Positions 47,134 through 55,339 of a stretch of 64,000 nt of DNA are shown here, piece after piece. Source of the stretch: JADZAI01 sp046348585 (GTDB lineage: Bacteria; Pseudomonadota; Alphaproteobacteria; Micropepsales; Micropepsaceae); assembly GCA_046348585.1 (NCBI GenBank), contig JAXMDZ010000002.1, forward strand, positions 383,806 through 447,805, given 5' to 3'. The notes under the pieces were generated by a model. It saw only the letters and a list, made by a program, of their open reading frames with translations. It had not been told where the DNA came from and did no database searches. Position 1 is the first letter of the stretch; every line of letters starts with the position of its first letter. The translations under genes were made by a program, and so were the position numbers.

Positions 47134-47917
47134 TACGAGCGTTCGCGCGAAGATCGTCGAGGATCTGTTCGGCGTCTATCGCGACCGGCGGCCGATGGGC
47201 CTCATCTCGAAGGCCTATCCGGGAATCGAGGTCGAGGACGCCTATCGTATTCAGGAAGCGTTCGTCGCCCGGCGGGTCGCCGCCGGGGCGCGCATCAAGG
47301 GCTACAAGGTCGGGCTGACCTCCAAGCCGATGCAGGACATGGCGGGATCGAGCGAGCCAGACTTCAGCGCGATGACCGACGATCTCTTCATTCCCGAGGC
47401 GACGCCGACGCCGCTCGCGCGCTTCTTCGATCCGATGGTCGAAATCGAGATCGCCTTCGTCATGAAGGAGACTCTGGCCGGGCCGGGGGTGATGGCGGTG
47501 GATGTGGTGCGGGCGACGGATTTTGTCTTGCCGGCCATAGAGATCGTGGATTTTCGCATTGCGCGCGCACCCGGTCTCAACATCATCGACACGGTCGCCG
47601 ACCTTGCGGCATGCGGCGCGGCGGTGCTGGGCGCAAATCCGCGCCGGCTGGACGCCATCGACGTGCGCCGCGTGAAGGGCGAGATCGTGCGCAACGGCGT
47701 CGTCGAGCAGGCGGGCGAGGCCTCGGCCGTGCTCGGCAATCCGGTGACCGCCGTCGCCTGGCTGGCCAACAAGCTGGGGCAGTTCGGCGTCAGCTTTCGG
47801 CCCGGCGACGTGGTGCTGACCGGCTCGTTCGTGCGCGCGATCCCGATGAAGGCGGGCGACGAGATCCTCTGCCGCTTCGATCAGGGCCTCGGCGACGTCG
47901 CCACCTCGTTCGTCTGA
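47126..47917 (+). CDS. 2-oxo-hept-4-ene-1,7-dioate hydratase-like (HpaH/MhpD family)
   Basis: The 263-residue protein has the FAH-like hydratase signature: AYRIQEAFVARRVAAGARIKGYKVGLTSKPMQ, then FFDPMVEIEIAFVMKETLAGPGV with acidic metal ligands, LPAIEIVDFR, and NPVTAVAWLANKLGQFGVSFRPGDVVLTGSF. It adds water to a 2-oxo-enoate and feeds the aldolase encoded just upstream, with which it overlaps by eight bases. HpaH is preferred to MhpD because the neighbours handle a dicarboxylate route, but the substrate cannot be fixed by eye. Confidence 0.9.
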   Translation: MLDTSVRAKIVEDLFGVYRDRRPMGLISKAYPGIEVEDAYRIQEAFVARRVAAGARIKGYKVGLTSKPMQDMAGSSEPDFSAMTDDLFIPEATPTPLARFFDPMVEIEIAFVMKETLAGPGVMAVDVVRATDFVLPAIEIVDFRIARAPGLNIIDTVADLAACGAAVLGANPRRLDAIDVRRVKGEIVRNGVVEQAGEASAVLGNPVTAVAWLANKLGQFGVSFRPGDVVLTGSFVRAIPMKAGDEILCRFDQGLGDVATSFV

Positions 47918-48034
47918 GGCCGCCGCCTCGTGAATTTTTGGTGACAGCGGCCGGAAGTTGACGAGTCTCAACCGTGCTGTCTTGAAGGCGGGTTAGGTTT
48001 CGCGCTGTTTCCCCAAGGCAGATCGAGACGACCC

Positions 48035-48340
48035 ATGGCAGAGAAGACATCGGCCGCCGCGGCGGCGGCGCAGATTCCGGGCGCCGAAGCCGCCCGCGAC
48101 GCCTGGAAAACCGCCCTGTCGATGCCCGCCGCGCTGATGGCGGAGGCGATGCGCTTTTCGGCCGCCCGGCTGAACGCGCAGGCCGACCATCTCGCCAAGC
48201 TCGCCGGATGCGGCGATCTCAACGAAGCGGCGAAGTTGCAGAGCGCGTTTCTTTCGAGCGCGCTGGAGAGCTACAAGGAAGAGGCGAAGGTGTTCGCCGA
48301 TCGTCTGCGGCAGGGCGTGCCGGCCGCGCCGGAAGCCTGA
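48035..48340 (+). CDS. small phasin-like protein
   Basis: The 101-residue protein is helical and Ala-rich. DAWKTALSMPAALMAEAMRFSAARLNAQADHLAKLAGCGDLNEAAKLQSAFLSSALESYKEEAKVFADRL shows the phasin pattern of an amphipathic coat followed by the QS-F-x-x-AL-x-x-Y region. Phasins coat polyhydroxyalkanoate granules. A PHA synthase gene begins 83 bases downstream on the same strand, which supports the call. It is preceded by GAGACG before the ATG. Confidence 0.82.
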   Translation: MAEKTSAAAAAAQIPGAEAARDAWKTALSMPAALMAEAMRFSAARLNAQADHLAKLAGCGDLNEAAKLQSAFLSSALESYKEEAKVFADRLRQGVPAAPEA

Positions 48341-48423
48341 CGCCGGACGCCGGGAGCCTGTCGCAACGGACCGCGCGTCGCGCGGCCGATGCAATCAGTG
48401 GTCGTATCAAGGAAGATGCCAGA

Positions 48424-50283
48424 GTGACGCATGGCGAGATTGTCCCGGCCGTTCCGGCGGCCGGAGCGGCGCGAACCGATATCGTGCCGGCGGGCATCGT
48501 GACGGCCCCCCCTGCCCCTCCGGTCCGTCCGGCGCGGCCCGAGACCCCGGCGGGGGTCATGCCCCACGAATCCTTCGAGACGCTGGACCGGATGGCGCGG
48601 GCGATGGCGGCGCGGGCGACGCTCGGCGTCTCGCCGACCGCCATGGTGACGCCCTGGGTGGACTGGGCGCAGCACCTGTCGCGCGCCCCCGGACGCCAGA
48701 TCGAACTCGGCTTGCAGGCCATACGCTCGGTGGCGCGTCTTGGCCGCTACGCCGCCGGCCTTGCGTTCGGCCAGCATCCGCCCAAGCCGTTCGCGCCCGA
48801 ACCCGGCGACCACCGCTTCGACGACGCGGGCTGGGACGCGCCGCCCTATGCGCTGTTCGAGCAGAGTTTCCTGGCGCAGGAATCCTGGTGGGCCGCCGCG
48901 ACCGCCGAGGTTCGCGGCATGAAGGCGAAGAACGTCACCCGCGCCGCCTTCCTCGCCCGGCAGGCGCTCGACACGTTCTCGCCGTCCAACAATCCGCTCT
49001 GCAACCCGGCGGTGGTGCGGCGCACGGTGGCCGAGGGCGGCTTCAACCTGATCCGGGGCGCGCGCAATCTGGCCGAGGATCTCGCCCGGCAGGCGACCGG
49101 CGAGCCGCCGCCGCGTCCCGCCGGTTTCGAGGTCGGCCGCGACGTCGCGGCGACCGAGGGCAGCGTCGTCTTCCAGAACGAGCTGATCGAACTCATCCAG
49201 TACACGCCGCGCACCGGCGCGGTGCGGCCCGAGCCGGTGCTGTTCGTGCCGGCCTGGATCATGAAGTACTACATTCTCGATCTGTCGCCGCACAATTCGC
49301 TGATCCGCTATCTGCTCGATCAGGGCTTCACGGTCTTCGCCATTTCCTGGCGCAATCCGGGGCCGGAGGACCGCGACGTCACGTTCGACGATTATCGGAC
49401 CAAGGGCCTGCTGCCCGCCCTCGCCGCCATCGAGGCGATCGCCGGGCCGGCGAAGGTCCATGCCTGCGGCTATTGCCTCGGCGGCACGCTGCTGGCGATC
49501 GGCGCGGCCGCCTTCGCCCGCGACGGCGGCTCGCCCTTCGCCTCGCTGACCTTCCTCGCCGCCCAGGTCGATTTCTCGCAGGCTGGCGATCTGATGCTGT
49601 TCGTGGACGAAAGCCAGATCGCCTGGCTGGAGGACATGATGTGGGACCGGGGCGTGCTCGATACGCGCTCCATGCGCGGAGCCTTCCAGATCCTGCGCGC
49701 CAACGACCTGATCTGGTCGCGCACGATGCGCGAATACGTGCTGGGCGAACGCGAGGAAGCCAACGACCTCGCCGCCTGGAACGCCGATCCGACGCGCATG
49801 CCCTATCGCATGCATTCGCAGTATCTGCGCGGCCTCTTCCTGGAGAACCGCCTGACGGCGGGCCGTTATGCGGTCGACGGGCGGGTCGTCGCGCTGAGCG
49901 ACATCACGGCCCCGATCTTCGCGGTCGCCACCGAAACCGATCACATCGCGCCCTGGCGCTCGGTCTACAAGCTCCACCTCTTCACCGACACCGAGATGAC
50001 TTTCGTGCTGACGAATGGCGGCCACAATGCCGGGATCGTCGCCGAACCGGGACACAAGGGGCGGCGCTATCGCTATTCGGCCAGTCCGCGCGGGGCGACC
50101 TATGTCGATCCCGACAGCTGGCTGTCGCGCACCCCGGTCACCCAGGGCTCGTGGTGGCCGGCATGGAGCGCCTGGCTGGAAAGCCGCAGCGGCGCGCCGG
50201 TCGCGCCGCCGTCCATGGGGACGCCCGGCCCGCTCTATACGCCGTTGCGCCCGGCCCCCGGCGCTTACGTCCTTCAGACCTGA
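48424..50283 (+). CDS. phaC: class I poly(3-hydroxyalkanoate) synthase
   Basis: The product is 619 residues from a GTG at 48424 (AGGA upstream); the exact start is uncertain because the first 50 residues are Ala/Pro-rich and the frame is open upstream into the phasin gene. The lipase-like box is HACGYCLGG, with the catalytic Cys near residue 351. The Asp lies in TETDHIAPW (about 505) and the His in TNGGHNAG (about 533). SDITAPIFAVATETDHI and PSNNPLCNPAVVRRT are typical of class I/II synthases, and AWNADPTRMPYRMHSQYLRGLF is close to the class I pattern. It polymerises 3-hydroxyacyl-CoA on granule surfaces. Confidence 0.92.
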   Translation: MTHGEIVPAVPAAGAARTDIVPAGIVTAPPAPPVRPARPETPAGVMPHESFETLDRMARAMAARATLGVSPTAMVTPWVDWAQHLSRAPGRQIELGLQAIRSVARLGRYAAGLAFGQHPPKPFAPEPGDHRFDDAGWDAPPYALFEQSFLAQESWWAAATAEVRGMKAKNVTRAAFLARQALDTFSPSNNPLCNPAVVRRTVAEGGFNLIRGARNLAEDLARQATGEPPPRPAGFEVGRDVAATEGSVVFQNELIELIQYTPRTGAVRPEPVLFVPAWIMKYYILDLSPHNSLIRYLLDQGFTVFAISWRNPGPEDRDVTFDDYRTKGLLPALAAIEAIAGPAKVHACGYCLGGTLLAIGAAAFARDGGSPFASLTFLAAQVDFSQAGDLMLFVDESQIAWLEDMMWDRGVLDTRSMRGAFQILRANDLIWSRTMREYVLGEREEANDLAAWNADPTRMPYRMHSQYLRGLFLENRLTAGRYAVDGRVVALSDITAPIFAVATETDHIAPWRSVYKLHLFTDTEMTFVLTNGGHNAGIVAEPGHKGRRYRYSASPRGATYVDPDSWLSRTPVTQGSWWPAWSAWLESRSGAPVAPPSMGTPGPLYTPLRPAPGAYVLQT

Positions 50284-50338
50284 GCGCCGCTGGTGTATCG
50301 GGATTGAGCGGCTTCACTCGACCACAAGGAGACCGGAC

Positions 50339-50662
50339 ATGAACCCCTTCGCAGCCTTCCTGCTCGGCGCGGCCGCCGGCGCCGCCGCTGTCCTCTACGG
50401 CCCCGAGATCGTGCGCCGCGCCCGCCCGGCCGCCAAGGCGGCGATGGCCGAAGGCATGACGGCGCTGCATCAGGCCCGCGTCAAGGGCGCGCAGATGATG
50501 GAGGCCGCCGAGGACCTGTTCGCGGAAGCCAAGAGCGAAGTCGAAACCCGCATCTTCGGCGCTCCCGCCCCGGCGCAGGCCGTGGCCCCCGTCGCGCCGG
50601 TCGCCGCCGCTCCCGCCGCCGCCGCGAAGCCCAAGCCCCGGCCGCGCAAGAAGGCGGCCTGA
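50339..50662 (+). CDS. small membrane-anchored Ala/Pro-rich protein
   Basis: The 107-residue protein starts MNPFAAFLLGAAAGAAAVLYGPEIVRRARP, a single hydrophobic anchor followed by a basic segment. The middle (MAEGMTALHQARVKGAQMMEAAEDLFAEAKSEVETRIFG) is an amphipathic helix, and the tail is Ala/Pro/Lys-rich and strongly basic, ending RPRKKAA, which might bind DNA or acidic lipid. AAGGAG lies eight bases before the ATG. It is 55 bases after the PHA synthase and five bases before an HMA_2-like gene. I do not recognise a named family with confidence; a granule- or membrane-associated role is inferred only from context. Confidence 0.75.
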   Translation: MNPFAAFLLGAAAGAAAVLYGPEIVRRARPAAKAAMAEGMTALHQARVKGAQMMEAAEDLFAEAKSEVETRIFGAPAPAQAVAPVAPVAAAPAAAAKPKPRPRKKAA

Positions 50663-50666
50663 TCCG

Positions 50667-51074
50667 ATGGCGCTTCCGCTCGCCGAGATCGTTCATGCGA
50701 CCGGCGGCCGGACGCGGCTGCGTTTCGCGGACCGCATCGGCGACACCATCTTCTTCGAGCGTCTGGCCGAGCGGCTGAGCCTCGTCGAAGGCGTCGCCGA
50801 GGTTCGCGCCCGTCCCCGCACCGGCAGCGTCATCGTCCTGCATGAGGGACCGTCCGCCGGTTTCGTGGCCGCCTCGCGCGATATTTTCGGCGCGAGCGGC
50901 GAAGCCCCGCCGCCGACGCTCCAGCCGCCCACCGCCGCGCAGGCGGAACTCGCCGGAGCGGCGCTGATGGCGGGTCTGGCGCTGCTGCAATCGGCGCGCG
51001 GCCGGGTGCTGCCGCCGGCGGTGACGCTGCTGTGGTACGCGGCCGGGATCGCCGGTCTGAAGCTGCCCAAATAG
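50667..51074 (+). CDS. HMA_2-like domain protein
   Basis: The 135-residue product begins ALPLAEIVHATGGRTRLRFADRIGDTIFFERLAERLSLVEGVAEVRARPRTGSVIVLHE, a ferredoxin-like fold of the heavy-metal-associated type 2 domain without the CxxC metal site. A hydrophobic C-terminal hairpin follows (LAGAALMAGLALLQSARG, TLLWYAAGIAGLKL), so it is likely membrane-bound. The P-type ATPase on the opposite strand carries a related N-terminal domain, which suggests a functional pair. It follows the small anchored protein by five bases, and its stop codon adjoins that of the SAM-synthetase-like gene. Confidence 0.75.
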   Translation: MALPLAEIVHATGGRTRLRFADRIGDTIFFERLAERLSLVEGVAEVRARPRTGSVIVLHEGPSAGFVAASRDIFGASGEAPPPTLQPPTAAQAELAGAALMAGLALLQSARGRVLPPAVTLLWYAAGIAGLKLPK

Positions 51075-52220
51075 TCAGCCGAGCGGGACCGTAACCTCCC
51101 ACGGCGCATCGACGTCGCGGCGGCCGAAATGGCCGTAGGTCGCAAGCCGCCGGTAGAACCCGTCCTCGCCGCGCGCCTGCGGCAGTCCGCACAGGCCGAG
51201 CCGCCGCGCGATCGCGCCGGGACGGAAGTCGAGCGCCGCGCGCAGGCGGCGGGCGAGATCGGCGTCGTCCGCAACACCGGTGCCGAAACTGTCGACGGAA
51301 AGATCGAGCGGCTCGGCCCGGCCGATCGCGTAGGCGGCGTGAACTTCGCAGCGCGCCGCAAGCCCCGAGGCGACGAGCGAGGCCGCCGCCTGCCGCAGCG
51401 CATAGGCGCCGATGCGGTCGATGCGCGAGGGGTCCTTGCCCGAAAGCGCCGCGCCGCTGTGCCGGGCGATTTCGCCATAGCTGTCGATGCCGGTCTTGCG
51501 GCCGGTCAGCCCCGCGTGGCGGGCCGGACCGCCGACCGCGCCGTCGGTATCGACATTGATGGCGAGCATCGTGCGCTCGTCGATCGCCACGCCCGCCTCG
51601 CCCGCCGCAAGGTGCAGAAGGTCGAGCAGCGCGGCCCGCGCCTCGTCCTTCTGCGGCGCGCTTTCCAGGACGCCCACCGAAATCGCCAGCGAGGCGACAT
51701 CGACCGGCAGGCCGTCGCGGTAGCGGATCGCCGCCTGGGTCTTGCCGTCCGGCGAGAGCCAGGGGAGCGGGCCGCGGCGCGCTTCGTCGAGCCGCCGGGC
51801 GATGAGATGGGCGAGCGCCGCCGGAAGCGGCATCAGGGCGGGCGTTTCGGCGCTGGCGTAGCCGAAGGCGTTGACCTGCTCGCTCGCGGGCGCGTCGTCG
51901 GCGAGGACGAGGCGCTGGCTCGCGGGAAGATCCTGCAACTGCACCAGGATCGAGCATTTGCGCGCGTCGAAGCTGCCCTTGTCGTAGCCGACCGCGCCGA
52001 TGGCGCGCCGCGCGATGCCGGCGAAGTCGAAGCTCGCCTCGCTCGCCAGACGCACCGCCAGAAAGACGACGCCGGCGGCGATCGCGCATTCGGCGGCGAT
52101 GCGCGCCTGCGGGTCCTCGCGCAGGACCGCATCGACGCAGGCGTCCGAGATCAGGTCGCACAATTTGTCGGGATGCCCTTCGGTGACGGATTCCGAGGTA
52201 AAGATGGTCTCCGCAGTCAT
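51075..52220 (-). CDS. divergent S-adenosylmethionine synthetase paralog
   Basis: The 381-residue protein is clearly MetK-related: ESVTEGHPDKLCDLISDA at the start, LPWLSPDGKTQAAIRY, GLTGRKTGIDSYG, SGKDPSRIDRIGAYALR and ATYGHFGRRD. Several core positions are changed, however. The canonical GAGDQGLMFGYA reads APASEQVNAFGYA, and NPTGRFVIGGPxGDxG reads NVDTDGAVGGPARHAG, so the Asp of GD is lost while the phosphate-binding His, Lys and Arg motifs remain. It may use a different acceptor or have another role. The ATG at 52220 overlaps the upstream P-type ATPase stop as ATGA, so the two proteins are made together. Confidence 0.85.
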   Translation of the reverse strand: MTAETIFTSESVTEGHPDKLCDLISDACVDAVLREDPQARIAAECAIAAGVVFLAVRLASEASFDFAGIARRAIGAVGYDKGSFDARKCSILVQLQDLPASQRLVLADDAPASEQVNAFGYASAETPALMPLPAALAHLIARRLDEARRGPLPWLSPDGKTQAAIRYRDGLPVDVASLAISVGVLESAPQKDEARAALLDLLHLAAGEAGVAIDERTMLAINVDTDGAVGGPARHAGLTGRKTGIDSYGEIARHSGAALSGKDPSRIDRIGAYALRQAAASLVASGLAARCEVHAAYAIGRAEPLDLSVDSFGTGVADDADLARRLRAALDFRPGAIARRLGLCGLPQARGEDGFYRRLATYGHFGRRDVDAPWEVTVPLG

Positions 52221-55126
52221 GCCGGTCCCCTTCCGCCTGGCCCGCGCCGCCAGACCATCCCGAGCGCTTCGTTCGCAATCGCCGCCCCGCCCGCCGACAG
52301 CGCGGCGGCCGCCAGATCCCGGCCGCCCATCGGGGCGAGATTCAGCATCCGGCGCAAGGGCGGCAGGAATTGAGCGCCCGCCTGAAGCGCCGCCGAGAGC
52401 GCGACGCTGCGATAGAGCCAGGGCCCGGCCGGGCGCGATTTCAGTTCGGCGAGCCCGTGCAGTTCGGAGCGCGAGGCGAAGGCGTGCACCAGCTGGGCGA
52501 TCGTCAGGCTGTGGAAGGCGGCGGGCGAACCGGGCGTGCCCGCCTTGCCGCCGGCGAAGGCGGCGAGACTGATCACCGCGCCCTCGGCGAGGACGCGGCG
52601 GAAGTCGCGCACCTGCATGATATGCGCCTTGGGATCGTGCGGCGGGCGGTCGAGGACATCGGTTTCCGGCGGTTCGAGGCCGAGCGCGATGGCCGGGAAG
52701 ACGTCGGTCACGAGATTGAGCCACAGAAGCTGGAGCGGGGTCAGCGGCTCGGCCTGGCCGAAGAGCGCGGCCGAGAACATCGTCATCGTTTCCGACGCGT
52801 TGGTCGCCACCAGATAGCGCAGCACCTTGCGGATATTGTCGTAGGTGGCGCGGCCGAGCCGCAGCGCGTCGATGATGCCGCCCAGATCGTCGGTCGCCAG
52901 CACGATGTCGGCGACGTTGCGGGCGACGTCGGTGCCGCCCGCGCCCATGGCGACGCCGACATCGGCGGCGCGCAGCGCCGGACCGTCGTTGATGCCGTCG
53001 CCGGTCATGGCGACCATGTGTCCGCCCGCCTGAAGGGCGCGCACGATGTTGAGCTTTTCCGACGGGTTGACGCGCGCGAAGACGTGCAGGTCGCGGACCA
53101 GACCCTGAAGGAGATCGGGCGGCAGGCCCGAGACCTGTCCGGCGTCCAGCGCCCGCAATTCGTCGTCGCCGGAGAGATCGAGCTGGCGGGCGATGGCGAG
53201 GGCCGTGGCGCTCTGGTCGCCGGTGATCATGACCGTGCGGATGCCGGCGGCGTGGAACTGCCGGAGCGCCGGCCTGACGCTCGGCCGGATGGGATTGGCG
53301 AGGCCCGCAAGGCCCAGCCAGACGAAGCCTTCGCCGTCGTCGAGGCGGCCGCCGGGCTTGTGCGCCGCGCCCAGCACGCGCAGCGCCGCGCCCGCCATCC
53401 GGGCGTTCGCCTTCAGGATCGCGGCGCGGTCGGCGGCGGTCAGCGGCCGCGGGCCGCCCGGCGCGTGAATGCGCCGGCAGAGTGCGAGCACCTCCTCAGG
53501 GTCGCCCTTAACCATGACGGAGGGCTCCGCCCCGGCGTGCAGGGTCGCCATGCGCTTGCGCCCTTCGGCCCGGCGCAGGATGTCGGTCTGCGGCCGGGCG
53601 GCGCGCAGGGCCGCGACATCGAGGCCGCAATCCAGCGCCGCCTGGACCAGCGCCGCTTCGGTCGGGCTGCCCGAAATCGCGGCGCGGTCGCCGTCCGGCG
53701 CGAGGCCGGCCTCGCTGCACAGCGCCATCGCCTCCAGCAGCGGCCGCAACCCGTCCGCCTCGCGCGACGGGCGGCCGTCGCGGAAGGCGACCGCCTCGAC
53801 GCCCGCGAGCGCGGCGGTGATCTGCATCCGGTTCTCGGTGAGCGTTCCGGTCTTGTCGAGGCTGAGGACGTCGATCGCGCCCAGAGACTCGACCGCATCG
53901 AGGCGGCGCACCAGCACGTTGCGCTTCTTCATCGCCTCGACGCCGAGCGCGAGCGTGGTCGTGGCGACCGCCGGCAGGCCTTCGGGAATGGCCGCCACCG
54001 CGAGCGAAATCGCGCTGCGGATCAGCGGCACGAGCGGCTGGCCGCGCATAAGGCCGAGCAGGACCATGCCGCCGCAGATGACGCCGTTGACGGCGATCAG
54101 CTCCTTCTCGATGCCGCCGAGCTCGCGCTCGATCTCGGTCTGCGGCGGCCGCACCGTGCCCAGCAGGTGATGGACCTTGCCGATCTCGGTCTCGCGGCCG
54201 GTGGCGACGACCACCGCCCGGCCGAAGCCGCCGGTCACCGTCGTGCCGCGAAACGCCATGTTGAAGCGGTCGGCGAGCGCCGTGTCGTCCGGCAGGCGGA
54301 CGGACCAGTCCTTCTGCACCGGCATCGCCTCGCCGGTCAGCGCGGATTCGCTGAGCGTCAGCTGGTCGGTGGCGATCAGGCGGGCGTCGGCCGGGACGGT
54401 GCCGCCGGGCTCCAGCACGATCACGTCGCCGGGCGCGAGATCGGCCGGATCGACGAGCTGACGCCGCCCGTCGCGGATGACGGCGACCGGCAGCGGGGCT
54501 TCGTCGAGGAGGCCGGCGATGATCCGCTCGGCGCGGGCCTCGCTGGCGGTGGCGATGACGGCGTTGAGCGCGACCACGCCCGCGATGACGACCGCATCCG
54601 CCAGTCCGCCGGTGAGCAAGGACAGCGCCGCCGATCCGCCCAGCAGCGCGGACGGCAGCGTCGCCGCCTGGCCGAGCAGCATCGCGGCGATCGAGCGGCG
54701 CTCGTGGCGCGGCAGGATGTTGGGGCCGTGGAGGTTCAGCCGCGCCGCCGCCTCGGCAGCGGCGAGGCCGCGGTCAGGCGGCGTGCGCAGGGCGCGCAGG
54801 ACCGTGGCGACGGGGAGGCTGTGCGCGGCGAAGGCCGGTTCCGGGGGCGCGGCGGCGGGGACGGCCGGCATGTGCGCGCGGGTTTCGGGGGCGGCGGCGG
54901 CTTCGATCGCGGCGGCGAGGCGGTCGAGCGAGGCGGGAGGATCGAACCGCACCAGCACCGATCCGGTCAGGCGATCGATCGTGTAGGAGCGCACGCCCGG
55001 GCAGGCGGCGAGCGCGCGCGCGATCCGGGGCGGGACATCGGCGCGGCGGGCGACGAGCGCGTGGCGGAAGCGCGCGCGTCCCGGAACCGCCGCATGGATC
55101 ACCGACAGGGAAGGCCTCGACTCCAT
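52217..55126 (-). CDS. P-type cation ATPase with N-terminal HMA_2-like domain
   Basis: The 969-residue protein uses the ATG at 55126. Residues 10-75 form an HMA_2-like domain (HAAVPGRARFRHALVARR, SYTIDRLTGSVLVRFDPP). Then come an N-terminal cation-ATPase motif (NLHGPNILP), TGEA in the actuator, AIPEGLPAVATTTLALG in helix 4, the phosphorylation site DKTGTLTE near D423, MVKGDPEEVL, the hinge MTGDGINDGPAL, and a C-terminal membrane part with NASETM and LLWLNLVTD. The PEGL and NLVTD motifs place it among P2-type Ca2+-like ATPases rather than Cu/Zn pumps. The N-terminal HMA_2 domain on such a pump and the coupling to a MetK-like gene are unusual. Confidence 0.9.
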   Translation of the reverse strand: MESRPSLSVIHAAVPGRARFRHALVARRADVPPRIARALAACPGVRSYTIDRLTGSVLVRFDPPASLDRLAAAIEAAAAPETRAHMPAVPAAAPPEPAFAAHSLPVATVLRALRTPPDRGLAAAEAAARLNLHGPNILPRHERRSIAAMLLGQAATLPSALLGGSAALSLLTGGLADAVVIAGVVALNAVIATASEARAERIIAGLLDEAPLPVAVIRDGRRQLVDPADLAPGDVIVLEPGGTVPADARLIATDQLTLSESALTGEAMPVQKDWSVRLPDDTALADRFNMAFRGTTVTGGFGRAVVVATGRETEIGKVHHLLGTVRPPQTEIERELGGIEKELIAVNGVICGGMVLLGLMRGQPLVPLIRSAISLAVAAIPEGLPAVATTTLALGVEAMKKRNVLVRRLDAVESLGAIDVLSLDKTGTLTENRMQITAALAGVEAVAFRDGRPSREADGLRPLLEAMALCSEAGLAPDGDRAAISGSPTEAALVQAALDCGLDVAALRAARPQTDILRRAEGRKRMATLHAGAEPSVMVKGDPEEVLALCRRIHAPGGPRPLTAADRAAILKANARMAGAALRVLGAAHKPGGRLDDGEGFVWLGLAGLANPIRPSVRPALRQFHAAGIRTVMITGDQSATALAIARQLDLSGDDELRALDAGQVSGLPPDLLQGLVRDLHVFARVNPSEKLNIVRALQAGGHMVAMTGDGINDGPALRAADVGVAMGAGGTDVARNVADIVLATDDLGGIIDALRLGRATYDNIRKVLRYLVATNASETMTMFSAALFGQAEPLTPLQLLWLNLVTDVFPAIALGLEPPETDVLDRPPHDPKAHIMQVRDFRRVLAEGAVISLAAFAGGKAGTPGSPAAFHSLTIAQLVHAFASRSELHGLAELKSRPAGPWLYRSVALSAALQAGAQFLPPLRRMLNLAPMGGRDLAAAALSAGGAAIANEALGMVWRRGPGGRGPA

Positions 55127-55185
55127 GCTCGTCCCTGCGGCCCTGCCCTTCGCCTGCCTCGTCGTCCGGATGAGGGGCAATCTTA

Positions 55186-55197
55186 CACAGGACTGTG
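55186..55197. promoter_or_regulatory. short palindrome in the ATPase/sugar-operon divergent gap
   Basis: CACAG-GA-CTGTG has perfect 5-base arms and lies in the 213-base gap between the divergent ATPase (55126) and sugar isomerase (55340) genes. No second copy was noticed, so its role is only suggested by position. Confidence 0.3.
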
Positions 55198-55339
55198 ACG
55201 GAATTGTCAGGCAATCGGCGCGGACAGGCGCATGGGTGCGCCGCCGGACAGGAGCCGCTCGCCAAAGGCTCTGTGCGTGCTAGCTTTGCGGGAACAAACG
55301 ACGGGGCCCCGGCGCAGGCGGTTCCGCGAGGGAGGATGC

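Noticed and set aside
47958..47986. TTGACG with a 17-base spacer to CTTGAA before the phasin gene, as a promoter
   Set aside because: The -10 match is poor, and many such pairs occur by chance; no support beyond position.
48371..48385. CCGCGCG-T-CGCGCGG palindrome between phasin and PHA synthase genes
   Set aside because: The one-base loop cannot form a hairpin and the core is a chance product of GC-rich sequence; no second copy was found.
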